In this document: positions 8,518-16,889 of the stretch, in pieces
Numbering within the stretch: the stretch's first letter is position 1
How the letters are laid out: each line of letters opens with the position of its first letter
Origin: an uncultured Lachnospiraceae bacterium
Lineage (GTDB): Bacteria; Bacillota; Clostridia; Lachnospirales; Lachnospiraceae
Direction: 5' to 3'
NCBI GenBank assembly: GCA_910577275.1
Contig: CAJTMW010000004.1
Coordinates: forward strand, 97,223-161,222
DNA length: 64,000 nt
Notes under the pieces: generated by a model
The model's input: the letters and a program-made list of their open reading frames with translations, nothing else
What the model was told of the DNA's origin: nothing
Databases searched by the model: none
Program-made: the position numbers and the translations under genes

Positions 8518-9732
8518 TTAAAAGCCTAACATTTTTTCTCTATAGTATCCTAATTGCCGCTTTCTTATCTCAATTTCTGCTATAAGTCCATTTTCTATGT
8601 CATTGCAGATAAGATCAAATTTCTCTATCCTATCCACAATCTGTTTCTGTTCCGCCTTACCCATTATCGGAACCATAATTTTAGATAGTTTGGGTCCTGT
8701 AGTGGTTGCTCTTGTAGTCACTGAAGCATATCGTGTAATAACATTCCTAACCTGTTCTGTTGCAAAAAAATATGAACAAAATTTGGGGAGTAATAGGTCT
8801 GTTTTTGGACGTGCTCTTAATACAAAACCACTAAAAACACAGTCTTCAATTTCTTCAGTTATCACACTTGCCATTCCAACGTCTTCTTTTGTTTCTGATG
8901 TCCTTGTAAAAAAAACATCTCCTTTTCTCACACCATATCTTTCAATTTCTTCTTGCGATAAAGAAACCCGTCCCTTAATGTCCTTCTCGGTTAAAAACCG
9001 TTTATTATAAACATCTGTGAAATTAATGATTGGCGTCCCTTTTCCAAAAGCCTCTTTTTCCTTATTTAACCCGTTTTTTATGTCAAACAATTCTCCTACC
9101 GAAAGAACTTTCTGGACATTTACTCTATTTATATCAAGACATGTATTTAAATAGTAATAATACTGCTCTCTTCTTACGTGCAGTTCATCTTCAAGTGATT
9201 TGATAATATCATCAAATTTTTTAAGAGCAAAAATTATTTCGCGTTGTATCTCCTTTGGCGGAAGAGGTATGATTATTTTGTTCCACCTTTCATAGTCAAA
9301 TCTAAATCTTGCGCCTTCTTCCTTCAAGGAATTAACTCTGTAATTCACAAAATGAGATTTCATTATATGCTCAAAATATTCATACTCTACTTTTTTATTG
9401 TCCACAGCAAATACAACGTACATTGGACTAACCAACCCAGGAATATCACTTTTTAACATAGCAATTGAACCAATATTCAACCTTGATGGGTTATATGCCA
9501 CCATGTATGGTCTAATTATCGTATAATTAGATGTATCCTGACTATGTATTGTATTTTCTCTAAAGTCTTCTGCGCGTACCATTCCTCTTGTATTGCTAAC
9601 TACATAGACTTGTGAAACAGAATCATCACCCTTCCCTTTGTTTCGCACTCTCGTAATTAGGCTACCTATGGGTACTTGCGTGATTCCATACGGACACAAT
9701 TTCAAAATCAAATCTTCAATCGCTTTTATCAT
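8518..9732 (-). CDS. hsdS: Type I restriction-modification specificity subunit
   Basis: 404 residues with the usual two halves: a target-recognition domain (~1-155), a conserved helix (PLPPKEIQREIIFALKKFDD), a second recognition domain (~205-350) and a final helix (AEQKQIVDRIEKFDLICND). The two helices act as spacers that set the gap of the bipartite DNA site. Its ATG overlaps the hsdM stop (ATGA, 9729-9732). No second hsdS copy, inverted repeat or recombinase is visible nearby, so there is no sign of specificity switching. Confidence 0.93.
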   Translation of the reverse strand: MIKAIEDLILKLCPYGITQVPIGSLITRVRNKGKGDDSVSQVYVVSNTRGMVRAEDFRENTIHSQDTSNYTIIRPYMVAYNPSRLNIGSIAMLKSDIPGLVSPMYVVFAVDNKKVEYEYFEHIMKSHFVNYRVNSLKEEGARFRFDYERWNKIIIPLPPKEIQREIIFALKKFDDIIKSLEDELHVRREQYYYYLNTCLDINRVNVQKVLSVGELFDIKNGLNKEKEAFGKGTPIINFTDVYNKRFLTEKDIKGRVSLSQEEIERYGVRKGDVFFTRTSETKEDVGMASVITEEIEDCVFSGFVLRARPKTDLLLPKFCSYFFATEQVRNVITRYASVTTRATTTGPKLSKIMVPIMGKAEQKQIVDRIEKFDLICNDIENGLIAEIEIRKRQLGYYREKMLGF

Positions 9733-11300
9733 ATCTTACCCTCCATTTCTCTAATGGTGGCTTCAATATCATCACGCAATTTGTTTACATTTGCAGCAAT
9801 TTCCCTAGCTCTCTCATTGATTTTCTCTATATCTACATCAATTCCCATATATATATTCTCGATATAAGAAGATACCGACAAGTTATAATTTTGATCTTCA
9901 ACTTCATCATATGATGCACACTTCGCAAAACCCTCTATATCTACTCTTTCTACAAATGCAGATATGATTTTATCAATATTCTTTTCTCCCAACTTATTAT
10001 TATTAGTTACCTTTTTATATTCATTTGAAGCATCAATAAACAATATAGTATTGTCTTTCTTGTTTTTTTTCATTACCATAATACAGGTAGTAATAGGAGT
10101 TCCAAAAAATAGATTTTCTGGAAGTTGAATGATGCAATCGATAAAGTTATTATCAACCAAATACTTCCTGATTTTCTGCTCCGCACCACTGCGATACATA
10201 ATCCCAGGAAAACATACAATCGCTGCTGTTCCATTAGGCGCCAACCAAGAAAGACTGTGCAAAATAAATGCCATATCCGCTTTGCTTTTTGGTGCCAAAA
10301 CACCCGCGGGTGAAAATCTCGGATCATTGATTAGGAGGGGATTGTCATCCCCCTCCCACTTAATTGAATATGGAGGATTAGATACTATGAGTTCAAACGG
10401 TTCATCATCCCAATGCTGCGGATTCGTTAGTGTATCCTCACATTCAATACTGAATTTATCGAACCCTACATCATGAAGAAACATATTTATTCTACACAGA
10501 TTATAAGTAGTCACATTTATTTCTTGTCCAAAAAAACCCGTTGTAACAGCATCTTTTCCTAATATTTTTGCCGCTTTAAGCAGTAAAGATCCAGAGCCAC
10601 ATGCTGGATCATATACCTTATTAAGTTTCTTTTTCCCGACTGTTCCAAGTCTCGTCAAAAGTTCGGACACCTCTGCCGGCGTAAAAAACTCTCCTCCAGA
10701 TTTTCCAGCGTTAGATGCATACATGGTCATAAGATATTCGTAAGCATCACCAAATGCATCAATATTGTGGCTTTCTACAGTGCCAAGGTTCATATCAGCA
10801 ATGCCCTCAAGCAATTTGGCAAGTCGCTCATTTCTTTTGGCCACTGTACTTCCCAGCTTATTGCTGTTCACATCAAAGTCGTCAAATAGACCTGCAAAAC
10901 TATTTTCCGATTCACTTCCTTTTGCCGATTCAACAATATGCAGGAATACTTTCTCCAATGTTTCATTCAAGTTTACATCATCTGCCGCCCTGGCTCTTAC
11001 ATTGCAGAAAAGCTCGCTTGGAAGTATAAAAAATCCCTTTTCCTCTACAAGCCCTTCCCGTGCCTCAACAGCTTCCTTGTCTGACAGCCGTGCATAGTCA
11101 AAATCACTGTTTCCAGCGTCAATCTCTCCCCGATTGATGTATGCAGTCAGATTTTCTGAAATATATCTATAAAACATAGTACCAAGAACATAGTTTTTAA
11201 AATCCCAACCATCAACTGCACCACGAAGCTCATCTGCAATAGCCCATATTGCTCTATGCAACTCTTCTCTTTCCTGAACCTTTTTTGTATCCACAGCCAT
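9729..11300 (-). CDS. hsdM: Type I restriction-modification DNA adenine methyltransferase
   Basis: 523 residues. The N-terminal helical domain (LRGAVDGWDFKNYVLGTMFY) is the HsdM_N partner region; the SAM site is DPACGSGSLLLKA (~233) and the catalytic motif IV is IVSNPPYSIKW (~310), marking N6-adenine methylation. GEFFTPAEVSELL is the standard lead-in. It lies 22 bp after the HTH gene and overlaps hsdS by 4 bp, so it is coupled to both. It appears complete. Confidence 0.95.
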   Translation of the reverse strand: MAVDTKKVQEREELHRAIWAIADELRGAVDGWDFKNYVLGTMFYRYISENLTAYINRGEIDAGNSDFDYARLSDKEAVEAREGLVEEKGFFILPSELFCNVRARAADDVNLNETLEKVFLHIVESAKGSESENSFAGLFDDFDVNSNKLGSTVAKRNERLAKLLEGIADMNLGTVESHNIDAFGDAYEYLMTMYASNAGKSGGEFFTPAEVSELLTRLGTVGKKKLNKVYDPACGSGSLLLKAAKILGKDAVTTGFFGQEINVTTYNLCRINMFLHDVGFDKFSIECEDTLTNPQHWDDEPFELIVSNPPYSIKWEGDDNPLLINDPRFSPAGVLAPKSKADMAFILHSLSWLAPNGTAAIVCFPGIMYRSGAEQKIRKYLVDNNFIDCIIQLPENLFFGTPITTCIMVMKKNKKDNTILFIDASNEYKKVTNNNKLGEKNIDKIISAFVERVDIEGFAKCASYDEVEDQNYNLSVSSYIENIYMGIDVDIEKINERAREIAANVNKLRDDIEATIREMEGKI

Positions 11301-11322
11301 CTTCTAATTCCTCCGTAATAAT

Positions 11323-11514
11323 TTATTTATCGGCATCCGCACTTTTACCACTTTCAACCCATGCCTCTATTTCTGACATACGGAATTTATATTGCCTACC
11401 TACTTTATGAAAGGGAATAGTCTCTTTTTTTATCCAAGATCGGATAGTGTCCTTGCTCACATCTAAATATGTTGCTATATCTTCAAGGCTCACCAATTTT
11501 TCCACAGCATTCAT
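11323..11514 (-). CDS. Small excisionase/MerR-type helix-turn-helix protein
   Basis: 63 residues. SLEDIATYLDVSKDTIRSWI then PFHKVGRQYKFRMSEIEAW is the HTH_17 excisionase-like winged helix. It lies between the NACHT gene (34 bp) and hsdM (22 bp) on the same strand. Proteins like this recur at the head of type I RM operons in Firmicutes and Bacteroidetes and probably regulate them; a true excisionase role is less likely, as no integrase is visible in the window. Confidence 0.8.
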   Translation of the reverse strand: MNAVEKLVSLEDIATYLDVSKDTIRSWIKKETIPFHKVGRQYKFRMSEIEAWVESGKSADADK

Positions 11515-11548
11515 TTCACCCTCCTGACTGTCCTATTTGAAAGAACAA

Positions 11549-13969
11549 TTAACTTAACCCGCTATGATGGTAATCTCTTTTCAATTGTTTGTAATATTCC
11601 TTAATTCTTTTAAAAGCATTATAGGTTTCTGAACTATTGCTTGCCACATTCCGAATCAATTCTGCATATGTTTCTGGTTCCGTGTTCAAATAATAACTAT
11701 CAACAACTATTTTATCTCCAAAATCAATAAGTTTTTTATCTTCTCCCACGAAAAACCCGCAATCCTTACCCGACTGGCTTTGGCTGTTAAAAAGCTCATA
11801 TACTTCTTTGGGCTTATAATCAATCAAAAGAACAGGCTCACCATCTATCCCATTTTCCTGACCAATGAGTTTTCCCTCGCAAACAACATCTGCTGGATAT
11901 GAATCCATAAATCGTGCTCTAAGATAAAATCCGGAATCACATTGCTCACCCATAGCCCTTAGAACATAATTTAAAAGTATTGTCCTTGGATAACTTTCAA
12001 CGGGTGGCTGCAAAATCATCCGGGCATTTAACTTTTTTGCAAAAGAGCCTTCTATAAGCGGATTTATATTGGCAATGCTAACCTCATTAAAACATTTTTC
12101 TATAAATAACATAAAATCGTGTTCGTCATCGCCTTTATAGATAGAGTCCAAAAACGGCTTTATTATCCGAAAATTAAACTTTTCCTCAGCAAAACCATGT
12201 AGCATGTCCAGAGCTTCATACCTTAGCAGTGATTCATAAGGTAACCTATATAGAGAATTTAGCAATTCGCTTATTTCACTTTCGTCTGCTTTTTTGTAAT
12301 ACTCGGCAAATAAATATTCTTGAAACCCTGGATCTATATAATAAAGGTCATACGCTTTTTCATACATGATACACGCTGTAGAACACACATCATGTTTAAA
12401 ACTCTTAATATTTACCTTGTGTGGATTTTCAAATTCCTTTTGTGCTGTCAGCATATCAAAATATGCTTCAAAATCAGCAGTACTCAGTTGCAACTTTCCA
12501 TCACGGTATGTGTATGCACAAAATTGCATAAATATTTTAGAAAACTGCTCTGCATTATCAACACACAAAAATACTCTGTCATATGGTTTTTTATTGTCAT
12601 CATGCCCAGATAATAAAGCTTCATATGTATGCTTATAGAAAAGCAAGTGATTGTCATTAAAACGTTTGTATGTAGAATAATTCATCGTAACGAACGTCAA
12701 TAACAGTGGATGAGAGGCAAACACTCCATCTTTCTGTAAAAAACCATTGCTTATATAATCAAGAACATTTTCTTTTTCCTCAGGATTACCATAGTATTTT
12801 AATATTTTTTCAATAAGCCGCATCGATTGTTCGCTATCAAAGGGCCAGACATACAGTTTAATATAGCCATGAAGACCCGAGATATATTCGCTATCTCTGG
12901 ATGTAATAACGATTTGTACTTTCTCATATTTACAACTAAACTTTTCTAACTTTTTAAGAAAAATATTAACATCTGAAGGATCTATCTCATCAAAACCATC
13001 TAAAAGAAGTTGGCAACGTCCACTTAAAAACAGTCCTTTAGCTAAATCACTGTCAAATTTCCTATCCCTTGAGCTTACAGATTCCACAATAAAATTTTCA
13101 AGGTCATCGCCCTGCTTAAAATACCTCAGTTCAATAAAAATGGGCAATGTACCCGTCTTAGGATATTCTTTTGCAGCATCCAAAAACATATGCTGCAAAA
13201 GCAATGATTTTCCACATCCGCCGCTTCCTATGAGAATCGTTCGTAAGTTATCATATTTTCTTTTTTCATACAATTTACGTATGGCAAGCAGATTAGGATT
13301 GTCAAGATAGGCACACTTCAAACGCTGTTTATCGACAAATACTCTTTCTTTTTCTCCAATCGTATTGCAAACAAAGAAATCTTCCAGCGGCACCTCGTCG
13401 CCCCCAATCAATTTCATCGTATTATACCGCTGGGATGCCTTTTCTACATACTCCATAAAATCCGCTTGCAGATTTCCAGAATCATAAATACTCCCAATTA
13501 TATCTGTTGCTTCACCTTTTCCATCTATGATTGCTTTAAACTGCTGTGCTATTGCTAAACATAACAATTCCTTATTTTTATTGCCCGCATCAAAAGTACA
13601 TCCAAATTTTTTGAGAAGCCCTTCCAAATTTGCATCATCAAGTTTGTCTTTCAGCGCATGAACTAATGTTTCCTCCTTATAATCTTTAGCCATATTTAAC
13701 CAATGGTTTCTTGGAGAGGAATTCCCCTGATACCATTTGTCATAACTCATATCATCCGAAGGAAGTTTTTCTCTATATTTTTCTGTAACAACAATCGTTT
13801 CTGCAAAAAACTTTGGAATTGCCCAAGTTGTTGTAATACCGATTAAATAACCATCATTTTCCCCTATGTGAAATGCCCTAAAAAACTCATCGTACTTCAA
13901 CTGCCTTCCTCCCCTGTAAACTTTCGATAGCTTTCTATAAAAATTCACATATCTTCTATGCCCTACCAT
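11549..13969 (-). CDS. NACHT-family STAND NTPase, probable anti-phage sensor
   Basis: 806 residues. The NACHT core has Walker A LIGSGGCGKS (248-255), Walker B CQLLLDGFDEID (~319-330) and a sensor-like IVITSRDSEY. The first ~200 residues are an unrecognised domain with an NKNKELLCLAIAQQFKAII helix, the position where bacterial NLR-like proteins carry effector or adaptor modules. The ~350-residue C-terminal part is helical and then beta-rich, without recognisable TPR, LRR or WD repeats. It is the promoter-proximal gene of the row leading into hsdMSR. Known bacterial NACHT proteins defend against phage; the role here is inferred from domain and setting. A CGGAAG ribosome site precedes the chosen ATG. 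Confidence 0.85.
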   Translation of the reverse strand: MVGHRRYVNFYRKLSKVYRGGRQLKYDEFFRAFHIGENDGYLIGITTTWAIPKFFAETIVVTEKYREKLPSDDMSYDKWYQGNSSPRNHWLNMAKDYKEETLVHALKDKLDDANLEGLLKKFGCTFDAGNKNKELLCLAIAQQFKAIIDGKGEATDIIGSIYDSGNLQADFMEYVEKASQRYNTMKLIGGDEVPLEDFFVCNTIGEKERVFVDKQRLKCAYLDNPNLLAIRKLYEKRKYDNLRTILIGSGGCGKSLLLQHMFLDAAKEYPKTGTLPIFIELRYFKQGDDLENFIVESVSSRDRKFDSDLAKGLFLSGRCQLLLDGFDEIDPSDVNIFLKKLEKFSCKYEKVQIVITSRDSEYISGLHGYIKLYVWPFDSEQSMRLIEKILKYYGNPEEKENVLDYISNGFLQKDGVFASHPLLLTFVTMNYSTYKRFNDNHLLFYKHTYEALLSGHDDNKKPYDRVFLCVDNAEQFSKIFMQFCAYTYRDGKLQLSTADFEAYFDMLTAQKEFENPHKVNIKSFKHDVCSTACIMYEKAYDLYYIDPGFQEYLFAEYYKKADESEISELLNSLYRLPYESLLRYEALDMLHGFAEEKFNFRIIKPFLDSIYKGDDEHDFMLFIEKCFNEVSIANINPLIEGSFAKKLNARMILQPPVESYPRTILLNYVLRAMGEQCDSGFYLRARFMDSYPADVVCEGKLIGQENGIDGEPVLLIDYKPKEVYELFNSQSQSGKDCGFFVGEDKKLIDFGDKIVVDSYYLNTEPETYAELIRNVASNSSETYNAFKRIKEYYKQLKRDYHHSGLS

Positions 13970-14070
13970 ACATCTTCCGGGCTAGATTCCGTGAGATAAA
14001 AAAGCCCCTGAAATATAATATCAGTATAAAGAACAGATGATATTGCATCCATTGTGGACACATGCTGATA

Positions 14071-14116
14071 CCAACTTATTCATACTTATCCATACTTATT
14101 ATACACCCTTTGTCAA
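14071..14116 (-). promoter_or_regulatory. Promoter region of the NACHT-hsd operon with three tandem 10-bp repeats
   Basis: On the minus strand a consensus TTGACA (14116-14111) is followed by three head-to-tail 10-mers (ATAAGTATGG, ATAAGTATGA, ATAAGTTGGT; 14100-14071). The -10 would fall inside the first repeat (TATGGA at 16-bp spacing). The repeats are in phase with one helical turn, as expected for cooperative binding of a regulator, possibly the HTH protein in the operon. The NACHT start is about 100 bp downstream. Confidence 0.5.
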
Positions 14117-14165
14117 GTCGGAACATACGTTCTCAAAAGAGGCATAGCATTTGTTCAGATAACTT

Positions 14166-14217
14166 CATCTAATAGTGGGCGAGGTTCCGGAGCCTCGTAC
14201 CCCAGCACTATTAGATG
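14166..14217. repeat. Long hairpin: 12-bp perfect inverted repeat enclosing a second stem
   Basis: CATCTAATAGTG (14166-14177) pairs perfectly with CACTATTAGATG (14206-14217), and inside it CGAGG (14180-14184) pairs with CCTCG (14193-14197). A further weaker stem (AAATAG/CTATTT) follows at about 14226-14246. No T-run follows, so it is not a terminator. It lies between divergent transcription units, 140 bp upstream of the sigma-like gene, and may be a leader RNA structure or a protein-binding site. Confidence 0.6.
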
Positions 14218-14285
14218 ATGGTAACTAAATAGTAGGTCTAGCTATTTGGGGTTAGCTGGCCATTGCAAAATAGGAGGAATCCGAA

Positions 14286-14408
14286 ATGTATGGCCAACAC
14301 AAAATAGCAAATTTATGCCATGAGGTTTCCTCCGTGCCAAAAGGAGGAAATCAAAATGACAAACAAAATCTTAGACCCCCAAAAATACAGCAATCAGAAA
14401 AGTTATAA
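14286..14408 (+). CDS. Possible 40-codon leader peptide overlapping the next gene
   Basis: ATG at 14286 has a strong AGGAGG ribosome site 8 nt upstream and opens a 40-codon frame (MYGQHKIANLCHEV...) that ends at 14406-14408, overlapping the next start (14356) in another frame. The second gene's own ribosome site AAGGAGG lies inside it. It may be a translational leader or a chance frame; no family is recognised. Confidence 0.3.
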   Translation: MYGQHKIANLCHEVSSVPKGGNQNDKQNLRPPKIQQSEKL

Positions 14409-15084
14409 CGGACAACCTCCCCGCCCCGGAGAGGTTCTGGTCCCATTCTGGTGCAATAAGAACCTGCAACTGGATAATGATACCTGTATCCCCGAAAACT
14501 TTACCTCCTGGAAAAAGGGCGGCTACCATTTCCTTATTGGATTCGCACCCATCAAGGAATCTGCTTATGCAGAATACATGCAGGATTTCAACCAACAGAT
14601 TAACAGCTTCCTGGATACCTGGCGCGCCGGACGCTGCATAACTGGTTATAGACCTGACGGCACACCTATCACCTGTTCGAAATCAAAAAAGTGTACCGGA
14701 TGCCCCCAAAAAGGACTTCTGGAACGCTACAACCCGAAAAAGGCAAAAGAGCAGGAAACACTGTCCCTTGATTTTATCTATGATGGTGACGGCTTTGACA
14801 ACATCATGCCCACATCTCCATCACCTGAAGAAATCATCTGTACAGAGCCTGACCGCTCCGAAGATGATCACTATGAAATTCTCATTGCCCGCCTGAAGGA
14901 GGACAAGCCCCGTTATGCGGAAATCGTCCGTCTCAGCAAAACAAGGGTTCCGATTGATGGAATTGGCAAGGTCATTGGCCTCAAATCCAGCCGCTGCCAT
15001 GAGGAGGTCATCAATTCCTACAATATGTGCTGTAACCTGCTGAATCTCCAACACATGAAAATCAAATCGAACGATAAAAAGTAA
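14356..15084 (+). CDS. Unknown mobile-element protein with sigma-70 region-4-like C-terminus
   Basis: 242 residues from the ATG at 14356, chosen because AAGGAGG lies just upstream; an upstream in-frame codon at 14320 has none. The middle has a cysteine cluster (GRCITG... CSKSKKCTGCPQKG), possibly a zinc site. The C-terminal ~60 residues (DKPRYAEIVRLSKTRVPIDG, then IGKVIGLKSSRCHEEVINSY) read like a sigma-70 region 4 or similar HTH. Genes of this type are common on Firmicute plasmids and ICEs and are usually unnamed. It is transcribed away from the NACHT operon, behind a large hairpin. Confidence 0.6.
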   Translation: MTNKILDPQKYSNQKSYNGQPPRPGEVLVPFWCNKNLQLDNDTCIPENFTSWKKGGYHFLIGFAPIKESAYAEYMQDFNQQINSFLDTWRAGRCITGYRPDGTPITCSKSKKCTGCPQKGLLERYNPKKAKEQETLSLDFIYDGDGFDNIMPTSPSPEEIICTEPDRSEDDHYEILIARLKEDKPRYAEIVRLSKTRVPIDGIGKVIGLKSSRCHEEVINSYNMCCNLLNLQHMKIKSNDKK

Positions 15085-15096
15085 GCAAAATACGCA

Positions 15097-15127
15097 GAGC
15101 GGTAGCACTTTTAAAGTGTTGCCGCTC
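15097..15127 (+). terminator. Hairpin after the sigma-like gene
   Basis: Two 15-base arms (15097-15111 with 15113-15127) match at 13 positions with a minimal loop, 12 bp after the stop codon. There is no T-run, so it may be a weak terminator or an mRNA-stabilising end between two convergent units. Confidence 0.45.
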
Positions 15128-15134
15128 CAATATA

Positions 15135-15419
15135 TTACTTTCGCCCAATGGGCTTCCGCCCGTTCATCTGAAATGCATCATGTCCCTGGATGCTCCTTAC
15201 CGCCTGCCGCAGGCTCCCCGCCCGTCCGTGCCTGTGGTACGGGTGGGAAGCCCGGTGCTTGTGAAATATGATGCAGTTACCCGGCTCCGGGTACTCTGGG
15301 TTGTGGATATACCAGACATGACCGGTATTCTTCGACATGATGGTCAAGTCATATGCATCTACGTAGATGACAGAAAAATACGAACGATCTAGGGATTCTA
15401 TCTCCTCCGTGCTAAACAT
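15135..15419 (-). CDS. Unknown 94-aa plasmid/ICE-type protein
   Basis: Not recognised. It begins MFSTEEIESLDRSYFSVIY with a GGGGGA ribosome site 6 nt before the ATG at 15417-15419. The body is rich in aromatics and histidine (TGHVWYIHNPEYPEPGN, HKHRASHPYHRHGRAG), which could form a metal site. It follows the broken parA region on the same strand, overlapping the end of an unidentified fragment by 8 bp. Confidence 0.55.
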   Translation of the reverse strand: MFSTEEIESLDRSYFSVIYVDAYDLTIMSKNTGHVWYIHNPEYPEPGNCIIFHKHRASHPYHRHGRAGSLRQAVRSIQGHDAFQMNGRKPIGRK

Positions 15420-15636
15420 CCGCACTCCCCCTTCCCATGCGCCTCATGTCGATCCTCCCCCGCAGGTAGGAATAGAAATTCCAGAGATTCGCCGTGACCG
15501 GGAAATCCGGCCTGTAGCAGAACCTTGTCCTATACCTTATCCCATGGCCGATGCACCACCCGTAAATATCCTTCATGACCATCCGCTCCCCTTCCCGGAT
15601 CCTTTCTTCCAAGAAGGAGAACCACCTGCGCTCCCA
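15412..15636 (-). pseudogene. Unidentified gene fragment joined to the end of the parA relic
   Basis: In a different frame from parA, the minus strand reads RWFSFLEERIREGERMVMKD, then IYGWCIGHGIRYRTRFCYRP and FPVTANLWNFYSYLRGRIDM, ending at 15412. This looks like real protein without a start codon; it begins exactly where the parA homology stops (~15636). A deletion has fused two genes out of frame. The family is not recognised. Confidence 0.45.
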
Positions 15637-16241
15637 AATATCCTCACCTGTCCCTGGAACGTCTCCGCTACCTGCTCCGTTATGACCTTGCAGAGGTTCG
15701 TCCTCGCGTCGCACATGGTCAGCAGGATGCCCTCCACATGCAGGTCAGGGTTGATGCGGCTCCTGATCTTCTTCACCGTCTTCAGGAAATCCTGCAGCCC
15801 CATCATCGCCAGAAGCTGAGGGTTGACGGTGATAATCACGCCGTCCGCCGCCGAGAGCGCATTGATGGTCAGGCTCCCCAGCGAAGGGCAGGTATCCACA
15901 AGTATGTAATCGTAGCTCCCCTTCAGGGACTCTAGTATCCCGGCCAGCATCCGCTCCGCTCCCGTTTCCAGCCGCAGCTTCGCCTTCACCACCGACAGCA
16001 TAATGGACGAGGGGATGAAGCCCACGCCGTTCCGGCTCTGGATGTACTCCGCCGCATCCGGCAGCTCTTCATCCTCAATCCGCTGCATCATCAGATGCCC
16101 GATTGTAACTGGAACGGCCCCCTGTATCCTCAATTCCAAAACTTTCTTTCCCTCCTTCGCCAAACAATATGCCAGATTATAAGTTGATGTTGTTTTGGCC
16201 ACGCCGCCCTTCTCTGAACCCCAAATTATGATCTTCCCCAT
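15573..16241 (-). pseudogene. Broken ParA-type partition ATPase
   Basis: From ATG at 16239-16241 (GGAGAG upstream): deviant Walker A EKGGVAKTTSTYNLAYCLAK is intact and later segments are typical ParA (YDYILVDTCPSLGSLTINAL; GILLTMCDARTNLCKVITEQ). Two lesions are visible. The stretch after KVL, where ParA proteins carry the D-x-D-P-Q Walker A' strand, is missing about 20 residues and is replaced by ELRIQGAVP. After GQVRIF (~15636) the family C-terminus is replaced by a 20-residue low-complexity tail. It cannot be a normal partition ATPase and marks a decaying plasmid or ICE. Confidence 0.7.
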
Positions 16242-16405
16242 GTTTTGCTCTCCTTTCCAATCCTTGCCTCTTTGTATTTGTCTTCCAGCCACTTTACCTC
16301 ACCGCCCCGGAATTTTACTTCCGGGACAGCGATAACCAATCTGCCAATTCTTTTTACAATGCCATTCTCTGTCTCAATCCCAAATGAAATCATCTGTTTA
16401 TCCAT
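16226..16405 (-). CDS. Small unknown protein upstream of parA
   Basis: 59 residues from the ATG at 16403-16405, which has AAAGGGAG 9 nt upstream; an earlier ATG three codons before is too close to that site. It contains IVKRIGRLVIAVPEVKFRGG and a charged tail and overlaps the parA start by 16 bp. Not recognised; its place between symE and parA suggests a plasmid-maintenance gene. Confidence 0.5.
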   Translation of the reverse strand: MDKQMISFGIETENGIVKRIGRLVIAVPEVKFRGGEVKWLEDKYKEARIGKESKTWGRS

Positions 16406-16420
16406 AAAATCCATCTCCCT

Positions 16421-16732
16421 TTACGATCCATATGCTGCTTTCCGCTCCGCCACATATCTGGCATGGATTTCCTCTTTCTCTTTTTGAAACTGTACCTGCA
16501 GCTTTTTGGTCTCTGTCTCCATAAAAGTCCTCTCTGCATCAAGCAATTCCATTCCTTCTCTGTCCAGGCTGATTACCAATTTCCCTTGTTCGCACTCAAC
16601 CTTAATTTGATCCCCAATCTCAAAACCCATTTCATTCAGCCACTGTCCTTTCAGAATGACAGTCGGCGTAGGCTTATAATTACGTCCGCTCTGTGAGATT
16701 ACCTTAATATTTCTGACTTTCTTTGATTCCAT
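16421..16732 (-). CDS. SymE-family toxin / SpoVT-AbrB-like protein
   Basis: 103 residues. SGRNYKPTPTVILKGQWLNE then GFEIGDQIKVECEQGKLVIS is the SymE_toxin pattern (a swapped-hairpin AbrB-like fold). The C-terminal ~40 residues are a charged helix (FQKEKEEIHARYVAERKAAY) not found in short SymE proteins. SymE toxins act on nucleic acids and are held down by antisense RNA in E. coli. A perfect AAGGAGG precedes the ATG and a promoter pair lies just upstream. It heads the symE-orf-parA row. Confidence 0.7.
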   Translation of the reverse strand: MESKKVRNIKVISQSGRNYKPTPTVILKGQWLNEMGFEIGDQIKVECEQGKLVISLDREGMELLDAERTFMETETKKLQVQFQKEKEEIHARYVAERKAAYGS

Positions 16733-16765
16733 AGACTTGCCTCCTTAAACCATAAATGAACATTT

Positions 16766-16794
16766 ACTTTAGAAATAATGTACTTACCGCTCAA
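16766..16794 (-). promoter_or_regulatory. Promoter candidate for symE
   Basis: Minus-strand TTGAGC (16794-16789) and TAAAGT (16771-16766) are 17 bp apart, about 35 bp before the symE start codon. Any antisense RNA would have to start on the plus strand inside symE; no clear promoter for it was found. Confidence 0.4.
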
Positions 16795-16889
16795 TCCCGA
16801 AAATCAGCCCAATGGCACCACCTCCCCTCAGCGCAAAAAAATAACTGCCAATGCTTTCGCATCAGCAGCTATCGCTTTAGTTCAGTGTA

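Noticed and set aside
8518..9732. Possible phase-variable hsdS
   Set aside because: No second hsdS, inverted repeats or invertase found nearby.
11323..11514. True excisionase of an integrated element
   Set aside because: No integrase in the window, and the gene is embedded in the restriction operon.
14071..14100. Triple 10-bp repeat as plasmid replication iterons
   Set aside because: Only three short copies, placed at a promoter, with no replication initiator gene nearby; operator is more likely.
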